From contig SZWC01000029.1 in assembly GCA_023375785.1 (NCBI GenBank), forward strand, positions 715,230 to 779,229: a stretch of 64,000 bases of DNA. Direction: 5' to 3'. Source of the stretch: Penium margaritaceum. Taxonomy: Eukaryota > Streptophyta > Zygnematophyceae > Desmidiales > Peniaceae. Below are positions 22,328-33,981 of the stretch, piece after piece (position 1 is the stretch's first letter; the number at the start of each line of letters is the position of its first letter). Below the pieces are notes generated by a model that worked only from the letters and a program-made list of their open reading frames with translations, did not search any database and was not told the DNA's origin. The position numbers and the translations under genes are program-made.

Positions 22328-23005
22328 TCATTCTCCTGTTGTGACCTGTTCCGCGGCAGGCCAGTCAGCTGTGATAGATGGCAGCCTACTTGCATGGACC
22401 CGAGAGTCCTCTGCCGCTGCATCCAGGAGGGAGAAGGATTCGCCGCCGGTCACAGGCACCGCTACCCTGTCTCCGATGGTGATGGAGCAAAACGCGTCAT
22501 CCCCAGATGCCGGGCTGAGTTGCATGACCCCGAGGGAGAAAAGAAGGTTGGCCCGTCGCGGTACCAAGTAGTCCATGCCCAGGAGTTCGTCATACGTCTT
22601 GGCCTGCGTGACTTGGACGTTCAATGGTTCGTGAAGAGATCCCACTTGCATGGGTAGGCCGTGAACTTCCCCATCTCCATAATCCATTCCGCGAGCTGAG
22701 TTGGTGAACAGCCGTCGGGTGGGGAGGATGCAGTCTGCCCATCCGACTACCACAAGGACGCGGAATGCCACAGTGGTGTGAGTGGCCCCTGTGTCGATGA
22801 TGGCTAGGAACTTCCTCCCACATATCCAAACCATGCAGCAGGCGACCTTGTAGTGATTGTCATCCCGTCGCGGGGGCTCCAATGGCTGCGATGCCCATCC
22901 CCACTCATCTTCCGCGAGATTTAATGCTACGGAAGTGCCGGGTACCGCACGGCGGGTATTCTGTGTACCAGGAGTAGGCATAGTACAGTCGAGAGAGATG
23001 CCCAC
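22328..23005 (-). CDS. gypsy retropepsin-like aspartic protease
   Basis: A 225-codon open frame with an aspartic protease signature: WICGRKFLAIIDTGATHTTV contains the catalytic DTGA triad about residue 70, followed by a GLPMQVGSL strand and a YDELLGMDYL segment, as in the retropepsin-like domains of plant gypsy elements. The enzyme cleaves the element polyprotein. It lies between gag and reverse transcriptase, the usual gypsy order. A diverged second copy of the same domain lies at 19,949-20,416. Confidence 0.8.
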   Translation of the reverse strand: MGISLDCTMPTPGTQNTRRAVPGTSVALNLAEDEWGWASQPLEPPRRDDNHYKVACCMVWICGRKFLAIIDTGATHTTVAFRVLVVVGWADCILPTRRLFTNSARGMDYGDGEVHGLPMQVGSLHEPLNVQVTQAKTYDELLGMDYLVPRRANLLFSLGVMQLSPASGDDAFCSITIGDRVAVPVTGGESFSLLDAAAEDSRVHASRLPSITADWPAAEQVTTGE

Positions 23006-23671
23006 AGCTTGGAGTTGCTGATTGGCTCTGGAGAATTCCTCTTTCAGTCACGGTGCGATCTCAGGAAGAATGCGGAGGAACTCAAAGAAGTTGACTTCCA
23101 CGATGGGAGTGGTAAAGAGACGTTGGATGGGATCAGTGCTTCCCTCCGTGGCCGCTGGAGCTCTTATTGGTGCCGGCGAAGATGGGACAGGTTACTTTTT
23201 CGCTACTCATGGTGGTTTTGTCTGCCGTCGCTTCTCCGGCACGACGGTACGTTTAGCTACTGCCTCTTGGAAGCGTTCCTCCGCGACCTCTGCCTTGCGT
23301 CGCATATCTTCCTGTACTCTAGCTGCCATCTGTAGATCTCATGTGTGCATGCCTAATTCTTGGGCTTGTATAATGAGAGTGGTTTCCGTTGCAATAGGAG
23401 GCAGCTCAGTAGTCTCGTCCTCCGCCATCGGCAGCCCCAGCTTGACGTTGCGGGCTCCGCTCGTAGAGTTTGCGGTTCCCTGTGGGCTGGGCAAGATGCC
23501 CTGCCCTCCTAGGACGGTCTGGTTTTGATGGTCCGGTGCATGCCGCCCAGCTTGCGTCTGTTGCTGATGTTGCTGGTCTTGCCATGGTTGATTATAGTAC
23601 CGCTGCCACTGCTGCACCATAGGGTCCTGCTGCGTGGGATCGTTTCGCGGAACACCTTGTCTTTTGCGTGG

Positions 23672-23713
23672 ACAGTCTCGAGCGATGTGCTCCAGACTCT
23701 GGCAGGTGTAACA
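23672..23713 (-). other. gypsy gag CCHC zinc knuckle
   Basis: The minus strand encodes CYTCQSLEHIARDC, an exact CX2CX4HX4C zinc knuckle, a nucleic-acid-binding module at the C-terminus of gag. A Gln-rich tract follows downstream at 23,620-23,560. Confidence 0.85.
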
Positions 23714-23782
23714 TGCCTTCGGCTAGGGCTGGGGGACCTGTGCTGGTGGTGCTGGAGTATGAGAGTCTCCACCCTAATGCTG

Positions 23783-24994
23783 TCACGTAGACCGCTGCCG
23801 TGTGGAAATGGCCGCGGCGTCCTGCACCGCATCCTGCAGCGACTGGTAGCGCTCAGGGATCATCAGGCTGTTGACCTCATCCGGGAGGGCGCGGATGAGG
23901 TTTTGCAGGAGTCCCCATAGCGGCAGTCCTTCCCCTTGAGGGTTCTTTCTGATTGATGCCCAAGTGAGGAATTGATCAAAAAACGTGCGGATGTCGGTGT
24001 CCATCTGCATTACCTCCTTTTCAATCTTGCACAGTGCTTCTTCCTTGGTAAGCTGCTTGAAGCCCTCAATCAGCGCGTTGCCAAAATCCTTGAACGAGTT
24101 GAACGGCGCTCGTGCATTGTACCAGTCCTCCGCGGCACCCTGCAGATGGAGCTCTACGGTGACCAGGCAAAGGTCTGGTCGGATCCGTCCTATGCTTGCA
24201 TGTATCGTGATTTGCTTCAGCCATGTCCATGGGTCCTCTTCAGGGGTCCCCTTGAAGATCTCCAACCGCAAAATGTTAGCTGGTTGTGCGCGTACGTATT
24301 GCAGATGGGGCACAGTATTTCGGTTGGCCATGGATGTCACCGCGGGGAACGGGTGTGAGGCTGGAAAGGAGGGGTTGGGGTGCGAGGTTGTGACCACCGA
24401 ATAGTCCACGTGGCTAGTTTGTGGCTGCCCTTCAGGTACAGGTGTGGTGTTGCTCATTGGGGCTATCGCCGGAAGAGCATAGTAGTGAGCCGCAGGGGTT
24501 GCTTGCGTCGCGTAGGGCGTAGAGTAGAAGGTAGTCCCAGGGGGCAGTATCTGTGTGTGTGGGGTGGCGGAGACCGTAGGTCTTCGCAACCAGTAGCCCC
24601 GAGGTACAGGATGTGACACTGCAGGGTGGTAGAGCGGAGCGGTAGTAGATACTGCAGGTGTCGCAGTAGTCCCTGGATTCGGCGGGAGTGCTGGATAGGC
24701 AAAGTGGGGCACAGTAGTCTGCATCTGGCTGGTAGGTAGTGCTAGATGGACCGCAATTCGAGATGGTGCGGTACCCATCGGTTGTTGGTGATAGACTGGG
24801 TGTCCAATCGCCACGGGCATTAGTTGCGACATTATAGGGGCCTGTGGTTGCTGTGATGGTATCTGCTGCATGGGTGCCTGAGACGGCACACCCGTCGCGG
24901 AGGGCGTGGCACTGGTGCCCATCATCATCCAATCTGGTGGAGCTGTGGTAGAAGAGATTGTTGCAGACCCCGTGTACGGCAGAGTCCCTTGCAA
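23783..24994 (-). CDS. gypsy gag (capsid region)
   Basis: An open frame of 403 codons on the minus strand. The N-terminal half is low-complexity Pro/Gln/Thr/Ala-rich. The C-terminal half, from about residue 240, has the pattern of the retrotransposon gag domain: LEIFKGTPEEDPWTWL, then LHLQGAAEDWYN, then FGNALIEGFKQL, with FFDQFLTWA further on. The family role is to form the particle that packages element RNA. It lies directly upstream of the zinc knuckle and protease in sense order. The start codon is uncertain because the low-complexity N-terminus has several in-frame candidates. Confidence 0.8.
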   Translation of the reverse strand: MQGTLPYTGSATISSTTAPPDWMMMGTSATPSATGVPSQAPMQQIPSQQPQAPIMSQLMPVAIGHPVYHQQPMGTAPSRIAVHLALPTSQMQTTVPHFAYPALPPNPGTTATPAVSTTAPLYHPAVSHPVPRGYWLRRPTVSATPHTQILPPGTTFYSTPYATQATPAAHYYALPAIAPMSNTTPVPEGQPQTSHVDYSVVTTSHPNPSFPASHPFPAVTSMANRNTVPHLQYVRAQPANILRLEIFKGTPEEDPWTWLKQITIHASIGRIRPDLCLVTVELHLQGAAEDWYNARAPFNSFKDFGNALIEGFKQLTKEEALCKIEKEVMQMDTDIRTFFDQFLTWASIRKNPQGEGLPLWGLLQNLIRALPDEVNSLMIPERYQSLQDAVQDAAAISTRQRST

Positions 24995-26841
24995 TGCTGG
25001 GTTGGGCTGTGGCTGTGGCCTTGTGATTGGCTGCTGGTTTACGTGGGATGGCTGCGGAGTCAGGGGGTTGGTGCATCATACCCCCTCTCTGTTCCCCCTG
25101 CGGTATTCCTTGCCATCCAGTGAACTGTGGGTTGTGGCTCGCCATTGCCCTCACGCTTGGTCTTACTTGGGTGTCCGCGGCAGTCAACTGCAGATTCACC
25201 TGTAGGGATACTCCCTCCATCGCGTTGGATAGTCCAGCCCCGGCCGTCCGATCCCCCTCCGCCTGTTCTGTTGTGGATGGGTGGTGCTAGTGCCTCGTCT
25301 CTGGCATCACAGGTGACCTGCCCAGCTGTTCGGTGCATACTTCCTACAGAGGCTGTCTCACCCCCCTTTCTCCCTTTACCAAACGTGAGTGTTCCGCTGG
25401 CATGTATCCCAGCTGTGCTTGGTAGCGGTGGGCCATCCCGAAGGCTGGCTCTCTGGAGACAAGCGGAGGCGAGGAGGTTTCTATCCCTGCTAGGGGCGCG
25501 GATGGCAAGTGCTCCTCCACTGCTGCCCATCACTGTTGCATTCCTCCGCGCCGCTGATAAACTGGTCCTTGATATGCCAGTGATGTCTCGGTCTCGGAGA
25601 GTGCGTCCGCTAGCGGTGGCACATTGGAAAAACACATGTGCTCCATAGAGTCGTTGGCCTAGAGCTGGTGGGTTCCGCGCACATCTTGGCTGTGTACGCT
25701 TTCCACCTCCACGCGGTCCTGTAGTGCGTTCATGATACGCCGCCAGTGTAGCTGTTCCAGCCACTTGATGACTCTTCGGTGCTGTCCCAATGGGTTTGCG
25801 CCCGGCGATGAACTGACCAGTGTATGAGAGGGTGTAGGCAAGGTCTCTCTACTGCTCGCCTGTGTGGCTGCACGCCGCGGCAAGAAGTGGCGTACAGAAG
25901 CTTGCTGTGAATGATGCTGGTGCCGCCTGCGCGTATCTTGATGTACGAAGCTGGCTGCCGACATGAAAGACTGAATCTGAAGGCTCGTGCAGTTCTGCTA
26001 GCAAGGAGCAAGGAACTGTCCACGCTCACCGCACCATGACACTGATACCTCCAATGTTGCCGCGCATGTTGTTACTGCCGCGCTCTCTAACTCCGCGTTT
26101 GGTCTGTTCCGCAACCCTTTGGTTCCGCGGTTCCGGGCATCACCGGCTTCTCGCTCCTCCGCTACCTCTCTTGGTCTTCTACAGATGCTCCACACTCTCG
26201 GGGTCCCGCTCGTGGGTAGTGCTCCGCGGCTTGCTGCTTGCCGGCACAAGAGTCCGCCACCTCGTGGCCTCTGACTCCGATGTCCGCGAAATCCTGTTCT
26301 GCAGTGGTGCGCAAGGCCGCGGAGTCACCGGCGGCACCCTTCACCCAGTTTGTGTTCCTTGGTGATGACAGTACTCAGCGGAGTCGTTTGTTGTTCTCAG
26401 GAGTGGGGTGGATTGAACAGCATGCTCCGCGCACACCCGGAAGAGAGGTATTCGTCCTCCGCGGGACAATTCCGCGGAGAGCACTGCTTCAACCCCTCCA
26501 ACAGCAGCGGATCTCACAGGGGAAAGCGGGAGTGTGAACCAAACCAATACTTGCGCGGATTAATGAGACCGAATGAGCAATCAGGTTCTCGACAAGTCAG
26601 GACTCTTGGTCTCATAAGCGGGAAGAAGATAAAATCAAGTTGCACGAGATCAGACAAGGGTAGGCAGATTCGGTCATCGGCCAGATCATTCACATACTAG
26701 TCCCTTCGCTACACCACTACTTTATATCTACTAAACCTAGCCTTCTAAGACATCTCCTACCACTCTTCCCCTATCTTGGACTCCACGCGGCGCGCTTCAC
26801 GCACCGCGGGTCTCGTCCTTGACACACACACTTCACTACTA
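24995..26841 (-). mobile_element. 5' end of gypsy block: probable LTR and leader
   Basis: In sense orientation this stretch runs from the satellite junction to gag. A TATAAAG motif lies near 26,730 (minus), and a stretch around 26,340-26,320 (minus) beginning GGGTGCCGCCGGTGAC could be a primer-binding site, which would make the LTR about 500 bp. Both readings are weak because no partner LTR is present at the other end. Open frames of up to 234 codons here have no recognisable domain. The stretch is GC-rich with many CCGCGG words. Confidence 0.4.
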
Positions 26842-28616
26842 TAAAGGTATTTGTACTCACTAGTCGATAACTAGTATCCACAAACCATAATCTTCCACTC
26901 TAACCATTTGTGACTTGTGTTCTGAGTTTTTAAAGTTTACCACGCATATTGATATTATTTGGTCATGGTCAGTGAAACATGCCTACTTTGGTTGGTCACC
27001 GTGCATGACATCCAGACCGTGCCACAGCTTTTTGAGGGTCCTTGTGCTTGCTAATTGATACCTGGTGTTCCCAAACAATTGTTTCCTCCTCTGACCATCT
27101 GTGACTCGTATTATGAGTTGTCAACATTGACCACACACAGCGGATTTCTCTGGTCAACGGCAGTACATATGCCTACTCTGTTCAGTCATTGTGCATGGTA
27201 GCGACTCCATGATACTATTCATTGGATGTGGTTGTACTTGCTAGTTGAGAACTGATATTCCCATACCATTGTTTTCCCCTCTGACCGTTTGTGAATCATG
27301 TTATGGTTGGTGAACGTTGACCACCCATATTGATATTCTTTGGTCATGGTCAGTGACATATGCCTAGGTAGGTTGTTGAATGTGCATAGTAGTCACACCG
27401 TGCTACTACGTATTGAAGTCCTTTGTCTTTTCTAGTCGATACATAGGGTTTTCAAGCCATTGTTGCTCCCTCTGACCATTTATGACTCATGTTATGAGTT
27501 TTCAATGTTGACCACACATAGTGGACTTGTTCGGTCATAGTCAGTGACGTTTGCATCCATTGGTTAGTCACTGTGTATGCTAAGCACACCTTTTCACTAC
27601 TTGTTGAAGATCTTTGTACTTGCTAGTTGATAACTAGTGTTCCCAACCCAGTGGTTCCCCATCTAACCATTTGTGACTCGTGTTTTATGTTTTAACAATT
27701 ACCACATTGTGAAATTCTTTTGGTGATGGATAGTGACATATGCCTACTTTGGTTTGTCACTGTACATGGTTACCACGCTTTGTCACTACGTATTGAAGGT
27801 CTTTGTGCTTTCTAGCTGATAGCAAGTGTTCCCAACCCATTGTTACCCCCCTCTAACTATCTGTGACTCATGTTGTGAGTTGTCAACGTTGACCACATGA
27901 AGTGAAATTGGTTGGTCATGGTCAGTGACATATGCATACTTTGGTTGGTCACTGTGCATGGTAGCCACACTGTGCCACTACATATTGAAGGTATTTGTGC
28001 TTGCTAGTTGCTAACTAGTATTCACAAACCATTATCTTCAACTTTGACCATTTGTGACTCCTGTTATGCGTTGTCAAAGTTAACTACACATAGTGACATT
28101 CTTTGGTCATGGTCAGTGACATATGCCAACCTTGGTTGGTCATCCTCCATGCCATCCACACCGTGCCACAACTTATTGAAGGTCCTTGTGCTTGCTAGTT
28201 GATAACTGGTGTTTCCAAACCATTTTCTTCCCTTCTGACCGTTTGTGACTCGTATTATGAGTTGTCAACGTTGACCACACACAGCCAATTTCTTTGGTCA
28301 AAGGCAGTACAAATGCCTACTTTGGTCGTTCGTTGTGCATGGTAGCCACATCGTGCTACTACTGATTGAAGGCTGCTGTTCTTGATAGTTGATAACTGAT
28401 ATTCCCAGATCATTGTTTCCCCCTCTGACCATTTGTGACTTGTGTTATGGTTGGTGAACTTGACCACCCATCTTAAAATTATTTGGTGATGATCAGTGAC
28501 ATATGCCTAGTTTGGTTGTTTGGTGTGCATAGTAGCCACACCGTGCCACGATATGTAGACGTTCTTTGTCCTTCCTGGTCAATACATAGGGTTCTCAAAC
28601 CACTGTATCTCCCACT
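26842..28616 (+). repeat. satellite, second segment
   Basis: About nine monomers of the same ~191-bp satellite in plus orientation between the gypsy block and the copia element. Monomer types recur in the m2-m3-m4-m5-m6-m1 order, but copies are more diverged than in the left array. The segment stops inside the CTCCC(T)CTGACC junction, where the copia element begins. No gene was seen. Confidence 0.93.
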
Positions 28617-28787
28617 TGTTGAAATAGTGTGCACCTTGTCCAGTGCCTAGCTGGCTAGCTACACATACAGACAAGGAATGCACTGCTCTATGGAGTATGT
28701 CCACTTGGTCTGTTCTGAGATGGGCCAGGACTGCACTGCCCATAATGGGTATGTCCCCTGTGGCTCATCATATGAACAATACCTTTT

Positions 28788-28842
28788 TGGCTTGGTTGAT
28801 CAGGCACCGGAGTCTCAAACCAGAGGTCGCGGGTTCAAACCC
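28788..28842 (+). promoter_or_regulatory. tRNA-like A and B boxes inside the LTR
   Basis: TGGCTTGGTTGA (28,788-28,799) fits the Pol III A box TRGCNNAGYNGG with two mismatches. GGTTCAAACCC (28,832-28,842) fits the B box GGTTCRANNCC exactly and forms a T-arm: GCGGG, TTCAAAC loop, CCCGC. Box spacing (about 33 bp) is within the tRNA range. The acceptor and anticodon stems do not fold convincingly, so this is a tRNA-derived fragment and not a tRNA gene. The copy in the 3' LTR keeps the B box. Confidence 0.6.
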
Positions 28843-29020
28843 CGCGACGGCCGCACTTTTATTTGTGGCCAAAACTGGGACAGGAAGCTTCTAGGAAGCT
28901 TACTAGAGCCTGCCTTGAGGATGACACTTGGCGGTCTAAGGACGCGCCAAGTAGGAATGTAGGATGAGGTTGGCTCCAGTGGAGCCACTACAAGCAGAAG
29001 CTTTAGCAAAGCTCTGCAAG

Positions 29021-29028
29021 TATAAAAG
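29021..29028 (+). promoter_or_regulatory. LTR TATA box
   Basis: TATAAAAG lies about 150 bp before the LTR end in an otherwise mixed sequence and is kept in the 3' LTR at 34,386-34,393. It is the likely core promoter of the element, with transcription starting a few tens of bases downstream. Confidence 0.75.
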
Positions 29029-29170
29029 CCTGTACCTTGCATGCATCCATTTACAGTTCTTGCCTTTGAGACTCCTCACAGAGTGTCCAACCAAAGGTAG
29101 ACACTAAAGACCAACATGCGGACTTCGTGAGGTTGCAAACCAAACGAACCTAAAGTGTGGATCCCTCGTT

Positions 29171-29701
29171 CGAGGGTGATATGTTATATTGGTTGCAATA
29201 CCAAGAGCGGTTGGCGGCCTCGCATGTCGGGACCCGTTTTCTAGACCGTTGCTATCCGGCGCATTGACAAAAGGTTATGGGCCCACACTTCTGGTTCTAA
29301 GGAACGCTTCCAAGACCGACAAGCGCGTGGTCTTGCAGGGCGCACAGGTACAACAGGGACACGACCATCGGACGGCTCCATCTGCTCCATCGGCTCCATG
29401 GGCTTCTTTAGGTAGGGTGCGCGCACGTGGCGGACGAGGGGATGAGGAATCGCTCTGTCCATGTTGGACAAGACCCTCGAGCCCCAACGGGATTAAGCTC
29501 TACCCCGTTTTAGAAGGTGGTACGACCCCGAGTCCGTTCTCTCACGATGGCACCATCGCCTTAGGCGGTCATCGGCGGGAGGGGTATGGAACGGAATCAA
29601 CTGCACCTTTGACAACGGTCGCAGTCAGCAGCCTCATCAGCCTCATCGGCCTCAACGAAGCAGAGTAGCAGCAAAGCAGAAACGACGAGCAACCGCAAGA
29701 A
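29171..29701 (+). mobile_element. copia leader between LTR and gag
   Basis: Untranslated leader of about 530 bp. A TTGGTTGCAATACCAAGAGC stretch at 29,189-29,208 loosely recalls a primer-binding site but is offset from the LTR end, so the primer is unclear. A 159-codon plus-strand open frame here has no recognisable domain and is probably chance. Confidence 0.6.
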
Positions 29702-30470
29702 ATGGCGGATCCGACTCACGCCCGCCTTGAGGCGAGTATGTCCAAATTCACAGGGACAGGTTTTCCCTTGTGGAAATGGCAGTTTGAGATTGTCATGAAC
29801 GTGCGTGGCTACCTTGATATCCTAGAAGGGACCGAGATAGCACCAGCCGATGTGACTGTGACGACGCATGCGGCTGACCTTGCAGCATGGACGATGAAGA
29901 ACAACATGGCTCTCGCTATTCTTGTGACGTCCATCAACGAGACTCAACACTCCCACATCACAGGATGCACGTTGCAAAACTCGCACGCGTGCATCAATCC
30001 AATGCCCTAGCAAACCGACTCTTCATCTTCCAACGGTTGATGTCGATGAGGGTGAGCGAAGGAGAATCGATACCCGCATTTTTTCAGTCGTTCAACAACG
30101 TGCTGCAAGAGGTCCAGCAAATGGAATGGAATCTCGACTCCAACATGCGTGCCATGATCCTTCTAATGGCGCTGCCAGAAAGCTGGGGGTCTTTGATCAC
30201 CGTATTTGGCGGTTGGAAGGAGGCAGATCTGACGTACGAGGCTGTCGCCGAACACGCCCGCAACGAGTCCATGCGACCCAGTGGCGCCGAGGCAAACATC
30301 TCAGCCTATGCCTCTCGCTTCGGTGGACAAAGTGCAAGCTCTCGCTCCAGTCAAGGCAACAGCAGAAGCGGTGGCGGTGGAGGGAAAGTCAATGGTGGCG
30401 GGAAGAGTTCAAAGAAGCCCGGCAATTGTCACAACTGTGGCAAGGCTGGGTACTGGGCTAGGGACTGACG
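29702..30470 (+). pseudogene. copia gag
   Basis: Gag of the UBN2/copia type. It begins MADPTHARLEASMSKFTGTG, followed by FPLWKWQFEIVMNVRGYLDI, the characteristic opening of copia gag. It continues with the LLMALPESWGSLITVF block and ends in a Ser/Gly-rich linker and a CHNCGKAGYWARD zinc-knuckle segment. The product packages the element RNA in virus-like particles. The reading is broken about once. The pol region follows within 60 bp. Confidence 0.85.
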
Positions 30471-30528
30471 TAGTCCCAAGAGAGAAGGCGGGAACAAAGG
30501 TAGAAAGGAGAAGAAGGAGCTCACCAAC

Positions 30529-33500
30529 ATGATAGCTAGGGGGCTGCCCATGAAGGGCGCAGCGATCCTTAGGCCCGGGGTATTCGCCCTTGACTCGGGC
30601 ACCAACCACCACTCATCAAAAGAGAAGGGTGGATTTGTCTCCATGACCGAATCTGTCATGCGCATCAAGTGTGCAAACGGTGGCGTCGTCCAAGCCATGG
30701 GCGAAGGGGACAAGGTCATCACGTTCAGCGTGAATGGTGCGGAGAAGGCAGTCAACCTTCAAAAGGTGCTGTACATGCCCTCCTTCACAGCCAACTTGCT
30801 GTCCATCTCACAAATCACCGACAACAACATGACAGTGGTGTTCACAAACAAGGAAGCGGTGGCCCTCAAAAACGAGGACATCCAGATTTTGTACACCAAA
30901 GACGACCTCATGCTTCAAGTTCAAAGAGTCGACGGCCTCTACGTGCTTCAAACCAAAGTCACCACGGCGTTGGATGAGGGACTTGCATGTGCCACGAAGA
31001 CAGTGGCACCGGAGCCGAAGGATGCACCACTGGCGACCGCTGCGGACGCCACATCAACCAAGGACACTAATGCTGAGCTGTGGCACCGGCGATTTGGCCA
31101 CGTGGCCAACAGCACGCTGCAAAAGATGCAAGAGCAAGAGGTAGTCCGCGGAATGGAAGGGTGCACCATCAAGCATGGCGAAGGGTGTACATTGTGTGAA
31201 CCATGCCTCCAAGCGAAGGCAAAGAAGAAGCCGTTTGGGAGAGGAGGTCAACGAGCAGAGCACGTCTTGGAACTGATACACAGTGACGTGTGTGGACCCT
31301 TCCGCACATCGTCTAACGGAGGAAGCAAGTACTTCCTGACCTTCATTGACGACCACAGCCGCAAGTTGTGGATCTACTTCCTCAAAACAAAGGGAGAGTT
31401 CAAGGAGAAGCTCCTCAAGTTTGTCGCCATGGTAGAGCGGCAAACGTCCAAGAAGGTAAAGGCGCTCCGAAGTGACAACGGGGGTGAGTACGAGGCATGC
31501 AAGCCTTGGCTCAAGCATCATGTCATCCGCCACAAGCAAACCACCCCTTACAACCCCAAAGCAACGGCGTTGCCGAGAGGATGAACCAGACCCTACTCGG
31601 CATGGTGCGAAGCATGCTCTTCGACGCCAAGCTCCCACCTCGCTTTTGGGCTGAAGCAGCAACAACGGCTTGCTACCTCTTGAACCTCACACCAGCGACC
31701 GCCTTGCGGAAGCGTGGAAAGGAGCACGACAAGCAGCTGAAGACCCCACAGGAAGCATGGTCGGGAAAGAAACCCAACGCATCTCATCTGAAGGTGTTCG
31801 CGTCAACTGCATGGGTGAAGATCCAGTCGGGAGAAGGTGGAGGCAAGCTCGACGCATGCTCCAAGAAGTGCATCATGGTTGGGTATGACACATCACACAA
31901 AGCCTATCGGCTTTGGGACCAGGTAGTAGGCAAGCTCGTGAGGAGCTGCGACGTCGTGTTTGACGAACGCACCCTTGGAAAGGGAGAGCTGCTGGACCCG
32001 ACCCTCACTCCCAAAGCGGGAGAGTGGATAGTGTTGCTTGAGTCCGGAGACCAAGCACCCGACAACTGGTTCACCTTGCCAGCAGGTGGTGGGAATGGGA
32101 GAGTGGCTGCGGAGAATGATGCAGCATCTGACATGGATGCGGATACCGAGGCGTCCGAGTCTGACTTGGAGTCTGACGACTCTTCTGACGACGACGACGA
32201 CGACAAACCACCACCTGTGGAAGCACCAGCACCAAAGCAAGAAGCGGCACCACTACCCCGGCGCAGTTTGCGACCAAAGAGAGCACCTTTGCGGTATGAG
32301 GATGATTGGTCCGGCCTTAGCTGGTCGTGCATCGCTCAGGGAGAGCCATCCACAGTGGCGGAGGCCATGAATGGCCCAGATGCGGCCAAGTGGAAGGAGG
32401 CAGTGGATAGCGAGCTCGCATCCATTGCAGAGAACGGCACGTGGGTGCTGGTGGATAGACCCGACAAGGTCCACGTGGTGGGATCCAAGTGGGTCCTCCG
32501 AGTGAAAAAGAAGCAAGATGGCAACATCGACAAGTTCAAGGCAAGGGTAGTGGCTAAGGGGTTCTCTCAACGACCGGGCTCCGAGTACGACGAGACGTTC
32601 GCGCCCGTCGTGACCTTTGCCTCCATCCGCTCTCTCCTTGGCATTGCTGCCGCAAAGAACTTAGAGATACACCAGATGGACGTCAAGACAGCTTTCCTTT
32701 ATGGGAAGCTTGACAAGGAAGTGCTGATGGAGGTACCCGAAGGAGTCGAAGCTCCCAAGGGCAAGGTGTGCAAGTTGGTGAAAGCGCTCTACGGGCTGAA
32801 ACAGGCCCCAAGGATGTGCTACAAAGAGATGGACGGTTTCATGACCGGCCTCTCCTTTGCGCATTGCCAAAATGACCCGAGCATGTACGTGCGCGATGAT
32901 GGGAGAGGGCTGATGTTGGTTGCGCTGTACGTGGATGATCTGATCATTTGCTCGTCTTCGGTCGAGCTGCTGGATGGGCTGAAGTCTGACCTCAGCAAAA
33001 GGTTCAAGATGAAGGACATGGGTCCTCTTGAGTACTATCTCGGGATTGCCATCCACCGCAACCGAGCAGCAGGCACCATCAAACTCAACCAAACCAAATA
33101 CATTGGTGAGGTGCTGAAGCGCTACCACATGGAAGACTGCAAACCTGTCAGCACCCCAATGACGACCGACACAAAGCTGAAGGCCTCCATGTCNCCAAGC
33201 AACGAAGCAGAACAAAGGGAGATGCAAGACATCCCCTACCAGTCCGCCGTGGGTAGCATCATGTACGCCATGGTAGGGACTCGTCCGGACATCTGCTATG
33301 CTGTGGGACAAGTGAGCAGATTCGTGGCCAACCCTGGGCCACAACATTGGCAGGCGGTCAAGCGCATCTTGCGCTACCTGCAGAAGACACGTCACATGGG
33401 CCTTGTCCTTGGAGGCCAAGAAGGAACGGACCCCCTTTGTCTGAAATGCTACACCGACGCTTACTGGGGAGGAAATCTCGACGACAGGAAATCCACCTCT

Positions 33501-33920
33501 GGATACGTGTGTATCTTGAATGGTGCTGCCATCTCATGGGCAAGCAGGAAGCAGGATTGTGTTTCCGTGTCCATGGCTGAGGCAGAGTACGTTGCTTTGT
33601 CTGAGGTGTGCAAGGAGACTCAATGGCTCTGCAGCCTGCTTGGTGAAATGACAGTGCCACAGAAAGACGCCACGATCATACACGTGGACAACATGAGCAC
33701 CATCTCGATGGCTGAAGACGAGATCATCTCCCGGCGAACGAAGCACATCGACATACGTTACCACTACTCACGTGACCTGGTCATGAAGAACGTGGTGGAC
33801 TTGCAGCACTGCGGAACAAAGAGCATGCTTGCTGACTGCATGACCAAGCCGCTGGACAGTGACTTGCATTATGCAGGCATTCGTGGATTTGGCATGAGGA
33901 GTGCGGCAGAGGAAGGGTGA
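30529..33920 (+). pseudogene. copia pol: protease, integrase, reverse transcriptase, RNase H
   Basis: Domains in order: aspartic protease (LDSGTNHHS near 30,595); GAG-pre-integrase (LWHRRFGHV near 31,080) with a CEPCLQAKAKKKPF segment; integrase core (LELIHSDVCGPF, FIDDHSRKLWIYF, then SDNGGEYE); an acidic Asp-rich linker near 32,150-32,220; reverse transcriptase (DVKTAFLYGKLDKEV, LYGLKQAPR, catalytic YVDDLI at 32,928-32,945); and RNase H (CYTDAYWGGNLDDRKSTSGY, AEAEYVAL, HIDIRYHYSRD). Together these copy element RNA and insert the DNA. About one break is seen. Base 33,194 is undetermined in the assembly. Confidence 0.93.
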
Positions 33921-33966
33921 GCTCCAAGGCATTGATGGAGCCAAGCAAGGGACAAATGGACAAAGG

Positions 33967-33981
33967 TGCAAGGGAGAGATT
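33967..33981 (+). other. polypurine tract before the 3' LTR
   Basis: TGCAAGGGAGAGATT lies immediately upstream of the 3' LTR. The run AAGGGAGAGA is the purine-rich primer site expected for plus-strand DNA synthesis. Confidence 0.75.

Larger units (their letters stand above)
16838..26841 (-). mobile_element. Ty3/gypsy retroelement block, fossil
   Basis: A GC-rich 10-kb block replaces satellite and reads on the minus strand. In sense order (right to left) it shows an untranslated or LTR-like end (26,841-25,000), gag with a CCHC zinc knuckle, a retropepsin-like protease, reverse transcriptase, a second protease-like domain and then a long Pro/Thr-, Ala/Glu- and Lys/Glu-rich region. No integrase was recognised, and no pair of terminal repeats or target duplication was found, so the block may be more than one element. 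It looks broken in many places. The flanking satellite resumes about one monomer out of higher-order phase. Moderately old by decay. Confidence 0.85.
28617..29170 (+). repeat. 5' LTR of the young copia element
   Basis: 554 bp from TGTTGAAATAG to GTGGATCCCTCGTT, repeated at 33,982-34,535. It contains tRNA-like A and B boxes and a TATA box. The 3' end does not finish in the usual CA. Confidence 0.93.

Noticed and set aside
28788-28862. A functional tRNA gene in the copia LTR
   Set aside because: The T-arm is good, but acceptor and anticodon stems do not pair, so it is only tRNA-like.
29189-29668. 159-codon plus-strand open frame in the copia leader as a gene
   Set aside because: No domain, overlapping open frames on the other strand, and it sits in the untranslated leader before gag.
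33194-33194. Undetermined base in the copia pol region
   Set aside because: An assembly ambiguity, not biology. It was not counted as damage.
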